Origin: Oscillospiraceae bacterium
Lineage (GTDB): Bacteria; Bacillota; Clostridia; Oscillospirales; Oscillospiraceae
Direction of reading: 5' to 3'
Length of the DNA: 64,000 bases
Assembly: GCA_015067945.1 (NCBI GenBank)
Contig: SVLM01000002.1
Location: forward strand, 88,056 to 152,055
Part shown: in pieces, positions 41,511-51,291 of the stretch
Layout of the letters: every line of letters begins with the position of its first letter
Position numbering within the stretch: position 1 is the stretch's first letter
Notes under the pieces: generated by a model
The model's input: the letters and a program-made list of their open reading frames with translations, nothing else
Database searches by the model: none
What the model was told of the DNA's origin: nothing
Position numbers and translations under genes: made by a program

Positions 41511-42185
41511 ATGGTCTTACGGGAAGTGACATATTTAGCGATCGCATTGCGACTGGTCTGTGCGGTGATCATCGGCGGCCTGATCGGCCTGGAGCGTGGC
41601 ATGAAGAATCGCCCTGCCGGTCTGCGTACATATATGCTGGTGTGTGTGGGTTCCTGCCTGATTATGCTGACCAACCAGTATTTGTTCCAGGTGTCCGGCT
41701 CCGGCGACCCCATGCGTCTGGGTGCTCAGGTAGTCAGCGGCATCGGCTTTTTGGGTGCCGGTACCATCATCGTCACCAAGCATAATCAGATCAAGGGTCT
41801 GACCACCGCCGCCGGTCTGTGGGCCGCTGCCGGTGTGGGTCTGGCACTGGGCGTTGGCTTCTACGAGGCCGCACTGATTGCCGGATTTTTGGTTTTCTTC
41901 GTGCTGACCGGCCTGCAGAAGCTGGACAACAGAATGCGTAGCAAGACCCGTACCCTGGAGGTCTATATTGAGATCGCGGATTCTTTGAACATCGGCACCC
42001 TGGTTCGCAGCATTCGGGAGCTGAATGTGGTGATCGAGGATGTGCAGATGGAGCACGATACCGTGCCGGAGGACGGTGCCCGTTCTCTGATCGCAACCCT
42101 GAAGTGCAAAAAACGCACCGATCATTTGGCTCTGATGGAGTCCGTCCGGGCAATCGAGGGCGTTATCTATCTGGAAGAGATCTAA
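41511..42185 (+). CDS. MgtC/SapB-family membrane protein
   Basis: A 224-residue protein: five or so N-terminal helices (about 8-140) with the family signatures GGLIGLERGMKNRPAGLRTY and VVSGIGFLGAGTI, then TTAAGLWAAAGVGLALG. A soluble ACT-like C-terminal domain follows (about 145-224). MgtC proteins affect Mg2+/phosphate homeostasis and inhibit F-ATPase in some bacteria. ATG at 41511 behind GGAGGGATCAAG; the longer frame has no ribosome binding site. It runs 3 bp before the PfkB kinase gene. Confidence 0.92.
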   Translation: MVLREVTYLAIALRLVCAVIIGGLIGLERGMKNRPAGLRTYMLVCVGSCLIMLTNQYLFQVSGSGDPMRLGAQVVSGIGFLGAGTIIVTKHNQIKGLTTAAGLWAAAGVGLALGVGFYEAALIAGFLVFFVLTGLQKLDNRMRSKTRTLEVYIEIADSLNIGTLVRSIRELNVVIEDVQMEHDTVPEDGARSLIATLKCKKRTDHLALMESVRAIEGVIYLEEI

Positions 42186-42188
42186 GTT

Positions 42189-43106
42189 ATGAACATTTAC
42201 ACACTGACCCTGTCCCCTGCCTATGATATCCACGCCACGGCGGAGACCTTTGCGGCATTCCACGAAAACCTGGCCACGGTAAAAACCCGGGAGGCCGGCG
42301 GCAAGGGTGTCAATATCAGCAGGGCGTTGGCCGCAGGCGGCGGACACAGTACCGCAGTGGCGGTTTTGGGCAAGGAAAATGCTGCAGAATTTCAAAAGGC
42401 TCTGGACGGTGCCGGCTTGGAGAGTTTGGTGTTTTTGCGGGATGGACGAATCCGGGAAAATCTGACCCTGCACTGCCCCGGTGTCCCTGAGACGCGGATC
42501 AGCTTTACCGGCTTTTCTGTGGATTGCGAGGTGCTGGAGCAGGTTCGCAGTGCCATGCAGATCACCCCGGGCACGGTGGTGACGTTCACCGGTCGCGTAC
42601 CCCAGGGTATTGATATGACTCAGGTCAAGTCCTTCCTGAAGGATTTGCAGAAATGCGGTGCGTTGATCGTTTTGGACTCCCGTTCCTTCGGTCTGGAGGA
42701 CATTTTAGAGGTTCGCCCCTGGCTGATCAAGCCCAATCAGGAGGAGATTTCCATGCTTTGCGGCTGTGAAGTGGAGACCATGGAGCAGGCACTGCAAAAG
42801 GCGGAAGTTTTTGCCGAGGCCGGCATCGAAAATGTGATGGTGTCCCTGGGCGGCGACGGTGCGTTGCTGATCCGTGACGGCAAGGTTTACCGGGCTGTTC
42901 CGCCCCGGATCACCCCGGTGTCCACCATCGGTGCCGGTGACAGTGCTATCGCCGGATTTATCGCCGCGGCACAGCAAGGGAAGGCTCCTGCCGAGTGCCT
43001 GAAATGGGCGGCGGCCTATGGCACGGCAGCCTGCCTGACGGAGGGCTCTCAGCCGCCCCGCCGGGAAGATATTCAGAATGTGCTGAAGCAAGTTCAAATG
43101 ATTTGA
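42189..43106 (+). CDS. PfkB-family sugar-phosphate kinase (1-phosphofructokinase/tagatose-6-phosphate kinase type)
   Basis: A 305-residue ribokinase-fold enzyme. The N-terminus INIYTLTLSPAYD-like start with AGGKGVNISRALAAGGG is the first PfkB signature; STIGAGDSAIAGFIAAAQQG is the second, with the catalytic aspartate in GAGDS. The length and N-terminus fit FruK/LacC. It phosphorylates a hexose-1- or 6-phosphate. No PTS fructose genes are adjacent, so the exact substrate is unknown. Probably translated together with mgtC. Confidence 0.87.
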   Translation: MNIYTLTLSPAYDIHATAETFAAFHENLATVKTREAGGKGVNISRALAAGGGHSTAVAVLGKENAAEFQKALDGAGLESLVFLRDGRIRENLTLHCPGVPETRISFTGFSVDCEVLEQVRSAMQITPGTVVTFTGRVPQGIDMTQVKSFLKDLQKCGALIVLDSRSFGLEDILEVRPWLIKPNQEEISMLCGCEVETMEQALQKAEVFAEAGIENVMVSLGGDGALLIRDGKVYRAVPPRITPVSTIGAGDSAIAGFIAAAQQGKAPAECLKWAAAYGTAACLTEGSQPPRREDIQNVLKQVQMI

Positions 43107-43164
43107 ATTTCAAAAAGGGTGCGTGAGAACGCATCCTTTTCTTTTTGCACCAACTGTTGGGAAC

Positions 43165-43298
43165 GTCATTCCGAGCGCAGCGAAGCGAAGCCGAGGAATC
43201 TACACATCCATCGAAAGGGACGGATCCTTCGACTCCCCTCCGCAATTTTAAATCAGCAATTGCTGATTTAAAATTGCTTCGCTACGCTCAGGATGACA
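43165..43298. repeat. Dispersed repeat, family C
   Basis: GTCATTCCGAGCGCAGCGAA at the left, GAGGAATC inside, the palindrome AAATCAGCAATTGCTGATTT and a GGATGACA end. It lies in the 431-bp gap before the polysaccharide operon; the rest of the gap holds the operon promoter and an AT-rich leader. Confidence 0.85.
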
Positions 43299-43409
43299 AA
43301 ACCTATGGTTTTCTTGCAGAGAGCCTTTGATTGTGTCGGTGGTTATGATTTTGCACAGAGTTTTTTGAAAATTTGGCAGGTTTTGGCTGTAAAAAAGAGA
43401 AGAATTTAC

Positions 43410-43438
43410 TTGAATATATATTTAATGTGTGATAGTAT
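43410..43438 (+). promoter_or_regulatory. Probable promoter of the polysaccharide operon
   Basis: TTGAAT (43410-43415), 17-bp spacer, TAGTAT (43433-43438) in AT-rich DNA, giving a leader of about 95 nt before the first start codon. Confidence 0.65.
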
Positions 43439-43537
43439 TAGTGTGATATAGAATGGAAAGTACGCCCTTGGCACAAAAATGGTGAAATTTGACCCTCCAA
43501 TGCGGAGCAAAAAAGAGCACACAGAGGAGAAGTACAT

Positions 43538-44224
43538 ATGAATTCCGTAGAAATAAAACCTGAAATTCAAATTCTTGAAAAGACGATACTGGATCGCAAG
43601 GCCATTCTGCGTCGGGACAGAGGCTATTGGATTTTCCGCAGAGCCCAGGATATTTTCCTTTCCCTGCTGGCTCTGCTGGTGCTGTGGCCGGTGCTGCTGG
43701 TGATCGCCATTGTGATCGTGATCGACAGTCCCGGTGCCGGTCCGATCTATTCCCAAAAACGCGTGGGAAGAAACGGAAAGGAATTTAAATTCTACAAATT
43801 CCGCTCCATGTGTCCCAATGCGGACAAGATGCTGGATCAGCTGCTGGATCAGAACGAAATGGAGGGCCCGGTCTTCAAGATCAAAGAGGACCCCCGGATC
43901 ACCCGGGTGGGCAAGTTCATCCGCAAAACCAGTATCGATGAGCTGCCCCAGCTGTTCAATGTCCTCAAGGGCGATATGAGCATCGTGGGCCCCCGTCCGG
44001 CACTGCCCCGGGAGGTGGAGCAGTACACCGACTATGAGCGTCAGCGGCTCTATGTGACCCCGGGCCTGACCTGCTACTGGCAAATCCAGCCCCGGCGGAA
44101 CAGCCTGAGCTTCTATGAGTGGCTGGATCTGGATCTGAAATACATACAGGAACGCAGCTTCTGGACGGATTGGAAGATTATCTTCAAGACCTTCGGTGCG
44201 GTTCTGGGAATGAACGGTGAGTAA
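43538..44224 (+). CDS. Undecaprenyl-phosphate sugar-1-phosphate transferase (priming enzyme)
   Basis: A 228-residue Bac_transf protein: one membrane helix (about 45-70, [20 protein letters not shown]) and the catalytic domain with [33 protein letters not shown] and [19 protein letters not shown]. It starts repeat-unit synthesis by moving a sugar phosphate to C55-P at the inner membrane face. Only the C-terminal catalytic part of WbaP/WcaJ is present, the short EpsL/PglC-like form. GAGGAG before the ATG. First gene of the operon; the next one starts on the following base. Confidence 0.95.
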   Translation: MNSVEIKPEIQILEKTILDRKAILRRDRGYWIFRRAQDIFLSLLALLVLWPVLLVIAIVIVIDSPGAGPIYSQKRVGRNGKEFKFYKFRSMCPNADKMLDQLLDQNEMEGPVFKIKEDPRITRVGKFIRKTSIDELPQLFNVLKGDMSIVGPRPALPREVEQYTDYERQRLYVTPGLTCYWQIQPRRNSLSFYEWLDLDLKYIQERSFWTDWKIIFKTFGAVLGMNGE

Positions 44225-45364
44225 ATGAAAATTACCATGTTTGGTCACAAGCGGGTGCCTTCCAGAGAGGGCGGCGTGGAGATCGTAGTGGAGGAGCTCG
44301 GTGCCCGACTGGCGGCACGGGGACATCAGGTTACCTGCTATAACCGGGGCGGCCACCATGTTGGCGGTGCGGATTTTGACGGTCAGCAGCTGAAAGAGTA
44401 CAGAGCCATGCGGCTGAAAACCGTGCCGACCTTGGACAAAAAAGGCCTGGCGGCAGTAACCTCCAGCTTTTTTGCCGGCTTTGCGGCGGCCTTCAGCTCC
44501 GCTAAGGTGGTGCACATCCATGCCGAGGGTCCGGCGGTAATGGCCTGGCTGCCCAGACTCATGGGCAAACGGGTGATCGTCACAGTCCACGGATTGGATT
44601 GGCAGCGGGAAAAGTGGAGCCGGGGCTTCGGTGCGAAGTACATCCGCTGGGGCGAAAAAATGGCGGTCAAATGTGCCCATGAGATCGTGGTGCTGAGCCA
44701 AAATGTGCAGAATTATTTCCGGGATACCTACGGCCGGGAAACGGTGTTCATCCCCAACGGTGTCGCAAGACCGGAAAACCGTCCGGCAGAGCAGATCACT
44801 GCAGAGTACGGCCTTGAGAAGAACGGCTATATTCTGTTTTTGGGTCGCTTGGTGCCGGAAAAGGGCATCCATTACCTGATTGAAGCATTTCGGTCTGTGA
44901 AAACCGACAAGAAGCTGGTCATTGCCGGCTCCGGCTCGGACACGGATGAATACGCGGCAAAGCTGAAAGCCATGGCGGAAGGTGACGACCGGATCTTGTT
45001 TACCGGCTTTGTTCAGGGAAAGCCTCTGGAGGAGCTGTACAGCAATGCCTATCTGTATGTGCTGCCCTCGGATCTGGAGGGCATGCCCCTGAGCCTGCTG
45101 GAGGCTATGAGTTACGGAAACTGCTGTCTGGTGTCGGATATTGCCGAGTGTGCCACGGTGGTGGAAGATCAGGGTGTTATCTTCCCCAAGGGGGATGTGG
45201 ACAAGCTTCGGGTGGCCTTGCAAAGTCTTTGCGACGAACCGGAGCGTGTGGCGGAATATCAGGCCGCCGCGGCGGATTTTATCTGCGAAAAATACAACTG
45301 GGACGATGTAACGGAGAAGACATTGGAACTGTACGGTGAAAGCACCGGTGGGAGATTTGTTTAG
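44225..45364 (+). CDS. Glycosyltransferase family 4
   Basis: A 379-residue GT-B enzyme. The N-terminus MKITMFGHKRVPSREGGVE is of the DUF1972/rhamnosyltransferase type; the C-terminal nucleotide-sugar domain holds GYILFLGRLVPEKGIHYL and VLPSDLEGMPLSLLEAMSYG with the EX7E pair. Cytoplasmic; adds an early sugar to the lipid-linked unit. It starts immediately after the priming enzyme stop codon. Confidence 0.93.
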   Translation: MKITMFGHKRVPSREGGVEIVVEELGARLAARGHQVTCYNRGGHHVGGADFDGQQLKEYRAMRLKTVPTLDKKGLAAVTSSFFAGFAAAFSSAKVVHIHAEGPAVMAWLPRLMGKRVIVTVHGLDWQREKWSRGFGAKYIRWGEKMAVKCAHEIVVLSQNVQNYFRDTYGRETVFIPNGVARPENRPAEQITAEYGLEKNGYILFLGRLVPEKGIHYLIEAFRSVKTDKKLVIAGSGSDTDEYAAKLKAMAEGDDRILFTGFVQGKPLEELYSNAYLYVLPSDLEGMPLSLLEAMSYGNCCLVSDIAECATVVEDQGVIFPKGDVDKLRVALQSLCDEPERVAEYQAAAADFICEKYNWDDVTEKTLELYGESTGGRFV

Positions 45365-45381
45365 ATTTGGAGAGTTTTCAA

Positions 45382-46437
45382 ATGGCACGCGAAATTAGAA
45401 GATCAAGGGAAACCTGGGTAGACGCAGCAAAGGTACTGGCTTGTGTTTTGGTTGCATTGGGTCACTTTTACCAGAGCATGGTCAACGGATATATTGTAGA
45501 GAGCTCAACAACTTATATCTGGTTTATCCGGACAATTTATTATTTCCATGTACCGCTGTTTTTTCTGTGCTGTGGCTACCTGTATCAGAACGGAAATCCG
45601 GTGAAGACCGTAGATGGCTGGAAGCAAAATGTGCTGAAAATGCTGGTTACACTGGGCGTTCCCTTTGTGATCTTTACTTGCGGTAACTGGGCGGTGAATG
45701 TATTCGTCTCCGGGAGCACAGGCGACCTGCTGCAGGAGCTGTTTGTCGAACCTGCTGCACCCTATTGGTACCTGTATACACTGTTTTTTGTTTTCTTGCT
45801 GACACCCACCATCAGCAACACAACCTCTGCTATGGTGATCGTCGGCTGTGCCGTTGGAGCAAAGGGTGTATCCCTGGTCATGGGCAGCGTGGGCATCTAT
45901 GCGGCCGATACGCTGTTTAGCTATTGGTTCTGGTTTGTGATCGGTATGCTTTTGTCCCAGTATAAAGTACCCAAGGCTCTGCGGAAACAGAAGATTTCCT
46001 TCCTGTTCGGCGTGGCACTGCTGGTTTTGTTTATCGCTGGCAGCGTGGCACTGGTGGTTCGGAAAGTGAATACGGGAATCGTGGGCTTTATCTTCGGTAT
46101 TTGCGGCTGCGGTGCGGTGGTAATTCTGACCATTACAGCGAAATTTGCCGAGGGTACGAAAAAGATCATCCGGTGGCTGTCCGATTACGCTTTGCCGGTG
46201 CTTTTGATGCACCCAATTTTTGCCACCGGTATGCGAAGCGTGCTGCTGAAATTGGGCGTTACCAATGCCATCTTGCATGTGGTCGTGGGACTGGTGGTTA
46301 CCTTTGCAGGCCCCATTTTGGTGGGTATCATTCTGAAAAAGCTGAAATGGGCGGAGTTCATTCTCTACCCCGGGAAGTTTATTAATTTTGGACCAGGAGA
46401 GAAATTGAACCATAGCCAAACAGTACAGGAGCGGTAA
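45382..46437 (+). CDS. Acyltransferase 3 family membrane protein
   Basis: A 351-residue protein with about ten transmembrane helices and the Acyl_transf_3 features: WVDAAKVLACVLVALGHFYQ (catalytic-type histidine), FHVPLFFLCCGYLY and a later GVSLVMGSVGIYAADTLF-type helix. It probably O-acetylates a sugar of the polysaccharide. The ATG at 45382 follows GGAGAG; the TTG at 45367 is within the ribosome binding site. Confidence 0.9.
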   Translation: MAREIRRSRETWVDAAKVLACVLVALGHFYQSMVNGYIVESSTTYIWFIRTIYYFHVPLFFLCCGYLYQNGNPVKTVDGWKQNVLKMLVTLGVPFVIFTCGNWAVNVFVSGSTGDLLQELFVEPAAPYWYLYTLFFVFLLTPTISNTTSAMVIVGCAVGAKGVSLVMGSVGIYAADTLFSYWFWFVIGMLLSQYKVPKALRKQKISFLFGVALLVLFIAGSVALVVRKVNTGIVGFIFGICGCGAVVILTITAKFAEGTKKIIRWLSDYALPVLLMHPIFATGMRSVLLKLGVTNAILHVVVGLVVTFAGPILVGIILKKLKWAEFILYPGKFINFGPGEKLNHSQTVQER

Positions 46438-46439
46438 AA

Positions 46440-47423
46440 ATGAAGAATGCAAATAATCCGTTAATTAGTGTTGTGGTTCCGGTTTACAAAGTTGAACCGT
46501 ATCTTAAAAAGTGTGTGGAAAGTATTTTAGCACAGACATATTCCAATTTGGAAATTATTTTGGTGGACGACGGATCGCCGGATAATTGTGGAAAGATTTG
46601 TGATGAGCTTAAACAAAAAGATCCGCGTATTTTTGTGATTCATAAAAGCAACGGAGGGCTGTCCTCTGCGAGAAATGCGGGAATTGAAATCGCTCGCGGT
46701 GAATATATAGGTTTTGTTGATAGCGACGATACGGTTGAACCCAATATGTACGAAAATCTATACGCTGCAATTCAGCACGACAAAACAACATTGGCCGTTT
46801 GTGCAGTAAACTATGTATATGAGGACGGCAAGGTATTAACAAAGCCGGGCCTTGGTGAAAATGCAATATTCAATTTTCCTGAAGCAATGATTGAAATGAA
46901 TTTGCATAGATTATTTGATATGGCCACATGGAGCAAGCTCTATCACCGGGATTTGTTCGACAGCTTACGCTTTCCGGTTGGAAAATTAAGCGAAGATTAT
47001 TATGTGATGTTTCATATTCTCGATCGGGCACAAAGAATAAGCTATGTGGATACGAGATGCTACAACTATCTGCAACGGAAGAACAGTGTAACACGCAGCA
47101 ATAAAATTAACCATGATCATGAATATGCAGCGTTGGAGCAGATGGAGTATCTGGAAAAGAATTACCCGGAGATGAACGTTGTTGGACACGTGGCATATGC
47201 ATCGGCGGCATTAACTGTGTACGATTCTTATTTGAAAAATAAGGTTCGTTGCCCAAAGGAGAAGCTGGATCATTTTAAAACGGTGGTACGGGAAAATCAA
47301 GAATACATTAAGCAGGCGGATTTTTTACCGAAGAGCAAACAGATACAGTTTAGTCTGTTTGGCTTGAGTACCGTGCTTTATAACATTGTGTTCAAGACAT
47401 ATCGTAAAATTAAGAGGATCTAA
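46440..47423 (+). CDS. Glycosyltransferase family 2
   Basis: A 327-residue GT-A enzyme: LISVVVPVYKVEPYLKKCVE, ILVDDGSPDNCGKICDE, NGGLSSARNAGIEIARGEY and the metal-binding FVDSDDTVE (all in residues 7-105). The C-terminal half is variable and binds the acceptor. From here to about 54.8 kb the DNA is visibly more AT-rich than neighbouring genes, suggesting a replaceable specificity region. Confidence 0.92.
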   Translation: MKNANNPLISVVVPVYKVEPYLKKCVESILAQTYSNLEIILVDDGSPDNCGKICDELKQKDPRIFVIHKSNGGLSSARNAGIEIARGEYIGFVDSDDTVEPNMYENLYAAIQHDKTTLAVCAVNYVYEDGKVLTKPGLGENAIFNFPEAMIEMNLHRLFDMATWSKLYHRDLFDSLRFPVGKLSEDYYVMFHILDRAQRISYVDTRCYNYLQRKNSVTRSNKINHDHEYAALEQMEYLEKNYPEMNVVGHVAYASAALTVYDSYLKNKVRCPKEKLDHFKTVVRENQEYIKQADFLPKSKQIQFSLFGLSTVLYNIVFKTYRKIKRI

Positions 47424-47424
47424 C

Positions 47425-48399
47425 ATGGAAAAGCTAGTGACAGTCATCATGCCGGTATATAATACAGGTCTGAGTTTCATAGAAAGTGCGAATAGCGTTT
47501 TGCAGAGCAGCTATCGCAATATAGAATTTCTGATCGTCGATGACGGATCAGAAAAAGAAACTGCCGGCTTGTGTGATGTGCTAGCTGAAAAAGACGACAG
47601 AGTAAAGGTGATCCATCAAAAAAACGGTGGTGTCAGTGTGGCAAGAAACACCGGTTTGGAACATGCCAAAGGTGACTATGTTGTCTTTGTAGATTCAGAT
47701 GATTTCCTTGAAGAAAGCATGATATCTTTGTTGATCGAAATCGCAGAAGAAGAAAATGTGGATATGGTGGTCGGCGGATATCGGGAATGTAATGATGACG
47801 GCAGCGAGATCAGATGCGGCTGCCACAGAAAAACAGTGATCAAAAGGGGAAAAGAAATTCTTACGGATTTTTTTACTACCAACAATATCGGATGTGTTGT
47901 TTGGGGAAAGCTGTACAGGCGTGAAGCAATTCAGTCTGTTTGTTTTTTGGAAGGTAAAAAAGTTGCAGAGGATATGTTTTTCGTTTATCAAATACTGAAA
48001 AAAATAGATTCCATTGCAATTTATGGATTCCCGGTTTATAGGTATATTAAGCATGATAACTCGGCAATGGCGGACACGAACAGTGCGAAATTCTTTGATT
48101 CTTTTTACTTAATAAGGGAGATCTTTCACGATCCTGAAACAGACGAAACGGTGAAAAGCGAAAAAGAGATATTTTATATCCGGAATGAGCTGTTCTTCTT
48201 TCGGCTTATCTATACAAAAGATAAACTGGGATCGGTTGAAACAGAAATCAACCATGCGAGAAAACTGTTTCTGCAGGATATTGAAAACTTTGAGGTGCGT
48301 ACAACGTTACGTATGAAGCTGGAGCTTTTCATGCTGAAAAGAGCACCGTGGCTGTTTAAAGCCTATGCAAAAGCTTCTTGGGGTAAGAGGAAGATATAG
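47425..48399 (+). CDS. Glycosyltransferase family 2
   Basis: A 324-residue GT-A enzyme related to the previous one: VTVIMPVYNTGLSFIESANS, FLIVDDGSEKETAGLCD, KNGGVSVARNTGLEHAKGDY and VFVDSDDFLEES. The ATG at 47425 lies behind AAGAGGATCTAAC at the end of the previous gene; the longer frame overlaps that gene. Confidence 0.92.
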   Translation: MEKLVTVIMPVYNTGLSFIESANSVLQSSYRNIEFLIVDDGSEKETAGLCDVLAEKDDRVKVIHQKNGGVSVARNTGLEHAKGDYVVFVDSDDFLEESMISLLIEIAEEENVDMVVGGYRECNDDGSEIRCGCHRKTVIKRGKEILTDFFTTNNIGCVVWGKLYRREAIQSVCFLEGKKVAEDMFFVYQILKKIDSIAIYGFPVYRYIKHDNSAMADTNSAKFFDSFYLIREIFHDPETDETVKSEKEIFYIRNELFFFRLIYTKDKLGSVETEINHARKLFLQDIENFEVRTTLRMKLELFMLKRAPWLFKAYAKASWGKRKI

Positions 48400-48402
48400 A
48401 AA

Positions 48403-48960
48403 ATGAAAGCATACAGAGAATTGAAAAATCTTTTGCAAAGAGAAAAAAAGAATTATCCCAACACCTGGTTTGACAATATTAGCTGCAATCAAAGAGTGTA
48501 CAACTGGAAATTCATAAAGCTGCTTAGAAAATGTGAATATCTGCGGTCAAGAACAAACCACTCCAAGAATCCGGTATGGAAGGCACTCTATTGGCTATAT
48601 AGGATGAAAAAGAACCGCCTGGGTGTCTTTATTGGCGTGGATATTCCTGAAGGTGTGTTTGGGGAAGGCCTTATTATACATCACAACGGCAATATTGTTG
48701 TCAACGGAAGCAGCAAGGTTGGAAAAAACTGTCAGCTTCACGGCGATAATTGTATTGGAAATGCCGGTGGAGTCGCCAATTTGACGGATTGTCCGATTAT
48801 AGGCGATAATGTAGATATCGGCGTTGGTGCAAAAATACTTGGCGGAATTACAATTGCAGACAATATAAAAATCGGTGCGAATGCGGTTGTTACCAAGTCG
48901 TTTGAAGAACCAGGTATAACGCTCGTGGGGATTCCGGCACATAAATTGGAAAGGAAATAG
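48403..48960 (+). CDS. Hexapeptide-repeat acetyltransferase (serine acetyltransferase-like)
   Basis: A 185-residue protein with an N-terminal helical part and a left-handed beta-helix (about 85-180): GEGLIIHHNGNIVVNGSSKV, GDNCIGNAGG, IIGDNVDIGVGAKILGGITI and GANAVVTKSFEEPGITLVGI. It resembles CysE/EpsH-type capsule acetyltransferases. In this operon it more probably acetylates a sugar than serine. Confidence 0.88.
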   Translation: MKAYRELKNLLQREKKNYPNTWFDNISCNQRVYNWKFIKLLRKCEYLRSRTNHSKNPVWKALYWLYRMKKNRLGVFIGVDIPEGVFGEGLIIHHNGNIVVNGSSKVGKNCQLHGDNCIGNAGGVANLTDCPIIGDNVDIGVGAKILGGITIADNIKIGANAVVTKSFEEPGITLVGIPAHKLERK

Positions 48961-48965
48961 TCTAT

Positions 48966-50057
48966 ATGCGGATTTTGCTTCTAATCAACTGGAAAATCAG
49001 ATATTGCGATGAGATCCCAAATGATTTGCAGCCGTCTGACTATGACTGCCCGCAGGAATTGTTTTGGTTTTTCAGATATTTTAAAGAAAAACCGGTTGTG
49101 GATGTAGTAGATATCCGTGCACCGAAATGGATAGAACGGGTCGAAAATAAACTCCGCTTCCATTTCTTTCAAACCCTGCGGATTCTGCGCAAATTAAACA
49201 AATATGATTTGATTTTTGTGCATGGGACAACCAGTGCAATGCTGTTAGGAGCAATAAAACGCGTATTTCGCATGAAAACACCGCCGATTTTGGATGTGGA
49301 TATCAGCTCTTTCCGTCAGGCAAGCACGAAAGGTATGATTCATAAATTGTCCCAGTTTTCCAGCAAGGCCTTTGATTACATGGTTTATCATACCAGTTCT
49401 CAAATTGAGTACTATAGAGAGCAATTTCCTTGGTTGGTGGATAAATGTGAATTTGTGCCTTTGGGCGTAGACTATGATTATTGGAAAACCAAAACTTATC
49501 CGGTGATTCCGGAAAAACATTCCTATATTGTTTGTGTAGGGTATCGCAAGAGAGATTGGGATACACTGCTTAAAGCATATGATCAGGCGAAAATAAAGGA
49601 AAAACTTTATCTGATTGGCAACCCGGATCTGAAATGTGATAACCCGGATGTGAAGGTAATGCCGTTTATCCCGATTGATGAGCTGATGACATATATTGCA
49701 AATGCAAAATTTTCTGTAATACCCTTGGATGATTTCAATTATTCCTTTGGACAACTCACTCTGCTTCAACAAATGGCCGCAGGAATTCCTATTTTGGCCG
49801 CAGATGTTCGGGCGGTTCGGGATTATATCAGCCAAAGCAAGGGTGCGGTGTCCTACAAGCCCTACAATGCTGAGGATTTAACAGAAAAACTCATTCAAAT
49901 GTCCGCTCTTTCAAGTGAAAGCATGCAAAGAATGACTGCTGAGAATATTGAAGCGACAAGAACTTCTCTCAGTGAGCAGGCAATGGCAGAAAGATTTGAG
50001 AAAATCTGCAGAAGACTCGCTTGTGCAGAGGGAAAAGAAACTATGGAGATACGTTAA
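48966..50057 (+). CDS. Glycosyltransferase (GT4-like)
   Basis: A 363-residue GT-B-type protein. The C-terminal donor domain has HSYIVCVGYRKRDWDTLLK, then VIPLDDFNYSFGQLTLLQQM and MAAGIPILAADVRAVRDYIS. The N-terminus starts MRILLLINWKIRY. It adds a sugar to the repeat unit. Its stop (TAA) overlaps the ATG of the polymerase gene as TAATG. Confidence 0.85.
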   Translation: MRILLLINWKIRYCDEIPNDLQPSDYDCPQELFWFFRYFKEKPVVDVVDIRAPKWIERVENKLRFHFFQTLRILRKLNKYDLIFVHGTTSAMLLGAIKRVFRMKTPPILDVDISSFRQASTKGMIHKLSQFSSKAFDYMVYHTSSQIEYYREQFPWLVDKCEFVPLGVDYDYWKTKTYPVIPEKHSYIVCVGYRKRDWDTLLKAYDQAKIKEKLYLIGNPDLKCDNPDVKVMPFIPIDELMTYIANAKFSVIPLDDFNYSFGQLTLLQQMAAGIPILAADVRAVRDYISQSKGAVSYKPYNAEDLTEKLIQMSALSSESMQRMTAENIEATRTSLSEQAMAERFEKICRRLACAEGKETMEIR

Positions 50058-51289
50058 TGGTAAGCTTAAGCGGATTTTTTACTATACTTTATGGCATGTT
50101 GTTACTAAGCCGAATCTATGCAATCGCGAATGCCTATACATTCCCGGTGGATTCGGCGACGGTACAAATGCTTTATGTAGCAATCATATTGCTGCTGGCA
50201 ACGGTGAAAAATAAAAGATATATCGTATCTAAAAAGATCACGGAATTTAAAATAGCCATTATTCTCCTGATAGGATACCTTGTGCTGTTTGGCTTTGTTT
50301 TTGTGAATCCCTTGATGGCAAAATACACATCAAGCATTGTCTTAAGACAAGGCTTGTTTCTGGCGGTAGTAATTTCGACGGCACTGTTTGCGTGTCGGAA
50401 CAACCTTCTTTCAGAAATTGTTACCACGAGCTTTTGGACAGTGGCTCTCGTTCTGTGCTATCAGTTTGTAACAAACATAGGGGATGTCGCAAAAATCAAT
50501 GTGGCGACAATTTTCAGCACATCCAGCAGAACGAGAGCGAACTTTGGTCTGGGTCACTATAATTACATCGGAATGCTGTGCACTTGCGAAATCATTCTTG
50601 GTGTATGGCTGCTTAAATTGAGGAAAAAACAGAAAGCTGTGTTTTGGGTAATGGCACTTTCTGTAGTTATGCTCCTGGGAAGTGCTTCGCGAAATGCCAT
50701 TTTTAGCATATTTGTATTTGCTTTGTTCTGTTTTTACTTTAATCTCGACAAATATCCGATGAAAAAGACATATAAATTCTTGGTAAAGCTATTTATCGGT
50801 ATTTTGGTGCTGTTTGCAGCTGTGGTGGGAGACGAGGGCTTCTCAATTGAAGCAATATTAAAGGAGTCCAACAGACTGACACTATTCCAGGTTGCCCTGC
50901 CTACTTTCTTTGGCAGCACTCGAACATGGACTGGTTTAGGCCTGGCATCAGGAGAAATATATGGACGAAATTTGACACCGTATAAAACATATTGGCTGGA
51001 TAATGGTTATATATATACGCTGATAACCAGTGGCTATATCGGTGCGATCATATATTTGGCACTTATCATTTTGTGTTTGCGGACGTTTTGGCTCATTAAG
51101 AAGAAGGCTCGGGTTACAGGTACCTTGGCCAGTGCTACATTTTATATGTATATGTTTACAGCGTTGTTTGAAACGTCGCTGTTTAATGGCGGAGTTTTAA
51201 TAAATTACTTATGGCTGCCGATTTTCCTGATCGTACTGGATTATAAGGCCACTGATAATGCTGTGCCGATTAACAGAAAGAAGGTGTGA
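50057..51289 (+). CDS. O-antigen/capsule polymerase (Wzy-like)
   Basis: A 410-residue protein with about ten to twelve membrane helices and a long extracytoplasmic loop, including SSRTRANFGLGHYNYIGMLC and LGSASRNAIFSIFVFALFCF, in the style of Wzy/WaaL polymerases. Membrane polymerases are recognised mostly by topology and position. It would join lipid-linked repeat units on the outer face. ATG at 50057 behind GGAGATACGTTA. Confidence 0.8.
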   Translation: MVSLSGFFTILYGMLLLSRIYAIANAYTFPVDSATVQMLYVAIILLLATVKNKRYIVSKKITEFKIAIILLIGYLVLFGFVFVNPLMAKYTSSIVLRQGLFLAVVISTALFACRNNLLSEIVTTSFWTVALVLCYQFVTNIGDVAKINVATIFSTSSRTRANFGLGHYNYIGMLCTCEIILGVWLLKLRKKQKAVFWVMALSVVMLLGSASRNAIFSIFVFALFCFYFNLDKYPMKKTYKFLVKLFIGILVLFAAVVGDEGFSIEAILKESNRLTLFQVALPTFFGSTRTWTGLGLASGEIYGRNLTPYKTYWLDNGYIYTLITSGYIGAIIYLALIILCLRTFWLIKKKARVTGTLASATFYMYMFTALFETSLFNGGVLINYLWLPIFLIVLDYKATDNAVPINRKKV

Positions 51290-51291
51290 GA

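Noticed and set aside
43406..45388. Minus-strand open frame of 660 codons
   Set aside because: Shadow of the priming transferase and GT4 genes, both with clear motifs on the plus strand.
48403..48960. Serine acetyltransferase for cysteine synthesis
   Set aside because: The fold matches, but its place inside the polysaccharide operon and absence of cysK favour sugar acetylation.
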